A DNA stretch of 5,996 bases from Coriobacteriia bacterium (GTDB lineage: Bacteria; Actinomycetota; Coriobacteriia; WRKU01; WQUG01), in the NCBI GenBank assembly GCA_009779395.1, contig WREJ01000074.1, positions 1-5,996 on the forward strand, given 5' to 3'. A program made the position numbers and the translations under genes. Below, in pieces: positions 5,870 through 5,996 of the stretch (positions within the stretch are counted from its first letter, which is position 1; each line of letters starts with the position of its first letter). The notes under the pieces are model-generated. The model worked only from the letters and a program-made list of their open reading frames with translations, did no database searches and had not been told where the DNA came from.

Positions 5870-5948
5870 GCAGGGTAGCTTGATGTTGTCCTGCAGCAGT
5901 TGCCCCAATTAATTTTTGAGGGAAGCCGTCGCAGTTAGCGGCGGCTTC
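5870..5948 (+). ncRNA. Structured leader or small RNA with two strong hairpins
   Basis: Starting at the expected transcription start is a 10-bp stem (5870-5879 with 5885-5894, loop TTGAT). A second 11-bp stem follows (5922-5932 with 5938-5948, loop AGTTA). A weaker bulged stem may form between them (CCCCAA at 5903-5908 with TT, G and GGG at 5916-5922). The first stem uses three G-U pairs and the second one. On the opposite strand these become A-C mismatches, so the structure suits a plus-strand RNA. No clean T run follows (GTCTTACT), so it looks more like a leader than a finished terminator. It matches no RNA family that I recognise. Confidence 0.35.
5883..5912 (+). CDS. Possible 9-residue leader peptide rich in Ser and Cys
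   Basis: ATG at 5883 opens a ten-codon frame, MLSCSSCPN then TAA, inside the proposed plus-strand leader. AGGG at 5872-5875 sits seven bases ahead, a fair ribosome site, but it lies in the left arm of the first hairpin and so may be masked. Five of nine residues are Ser or Cys, which would suit attenuation sensitive to those amino acids. A frame this short can easily arise by chance, so this is a suggestion only. Confidence 0.2.
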   Translation: MLSCSSCPN

Positions 5949-5996
5949 GTCTTACTAAACTAACTATCAGCACTAGTAACACCACTAACTCCCACA

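Noticed and set aside
5922..5948. Hairpin as a simple terminator
   Set aside because: Neither strand has a T run after the stem (GTCTTACT on plus, CCTCAAAAATT on minus), so I list it as RNA structure instead.
1..5996. Mobile element, CRISPR, tRNA, rRNA, phage or defence genes
   Set aside because: No transposase, spaced repeat array, RNA gene or attachment-type repeat is visible; the coding content is housekeeping.

Overview
The window looks like a bacterial chromosome of about half G+C, read almost entirely on the minus strand. All six confidently called protein genes run right to left. The order ftsE-ftsX-(protease)-smpB recalls the actinobacterial arrangement ftsE-ftsX-smpB known from mycobacteria. 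The extra S41 protease between ftsX and smpB, the split transketolase and the moderate G+C make a Coriobacteriia-type actinobacterium my best guess. That assignment is inference from gene order and protein style; no marker gene in the window settles it.

Reading in the direction of transcription, from the right end: 5716-5996 is non-coding and appears to carry two outward-facing promoters. One faces left into the transketolase genes. The other faces right, starting an RNA that could fold into two strong hairpins and holds a possible 9-residue leader peptide. Genes 5715-4795 and 4798-3839 encode the N- and C-terminal halves of a split transketolase, joined by a 4-base ATGA stop/start overlap. 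A 186-base gap (3653-3838) holds an 11-bp tandem repeat right after the transketolase stop and a probable promoter for ftsE. ftsE (3652-2888, GTG start) and ftsX (2898-1984) overlap by 11 bases and encode the cell-division ABC complex FtsEX.

A 159-base gap (1825-1983) follows, with a perfect 11-bp hairpin and a cluster of GTGAC/GTCAC half-sites spaced one DNA turn apart. Next come a membrane-anchored S41 carboxy-terminal processing protease with a PDZ domain (1824-604), and smpB (584-132), the tmRNA partner of trans-translation. A weak stem followed by six T residues (86-62 on the minus strand) probably ends the unit. Bases 1-61 contain no gene I can support.

Functionally, the window joins pentose-phosphate carbon metabolism (transketolase), envelope and division control (FtsEX plus an exported protease) and ribosome rescue (SmpB). 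These are all housekeeping genes. I see no mobile element, CRISPR, tRNA, rRNA or defence system. The parts least explained by known genes are the intergenic signals at 1868-1939 and 5835-5948.
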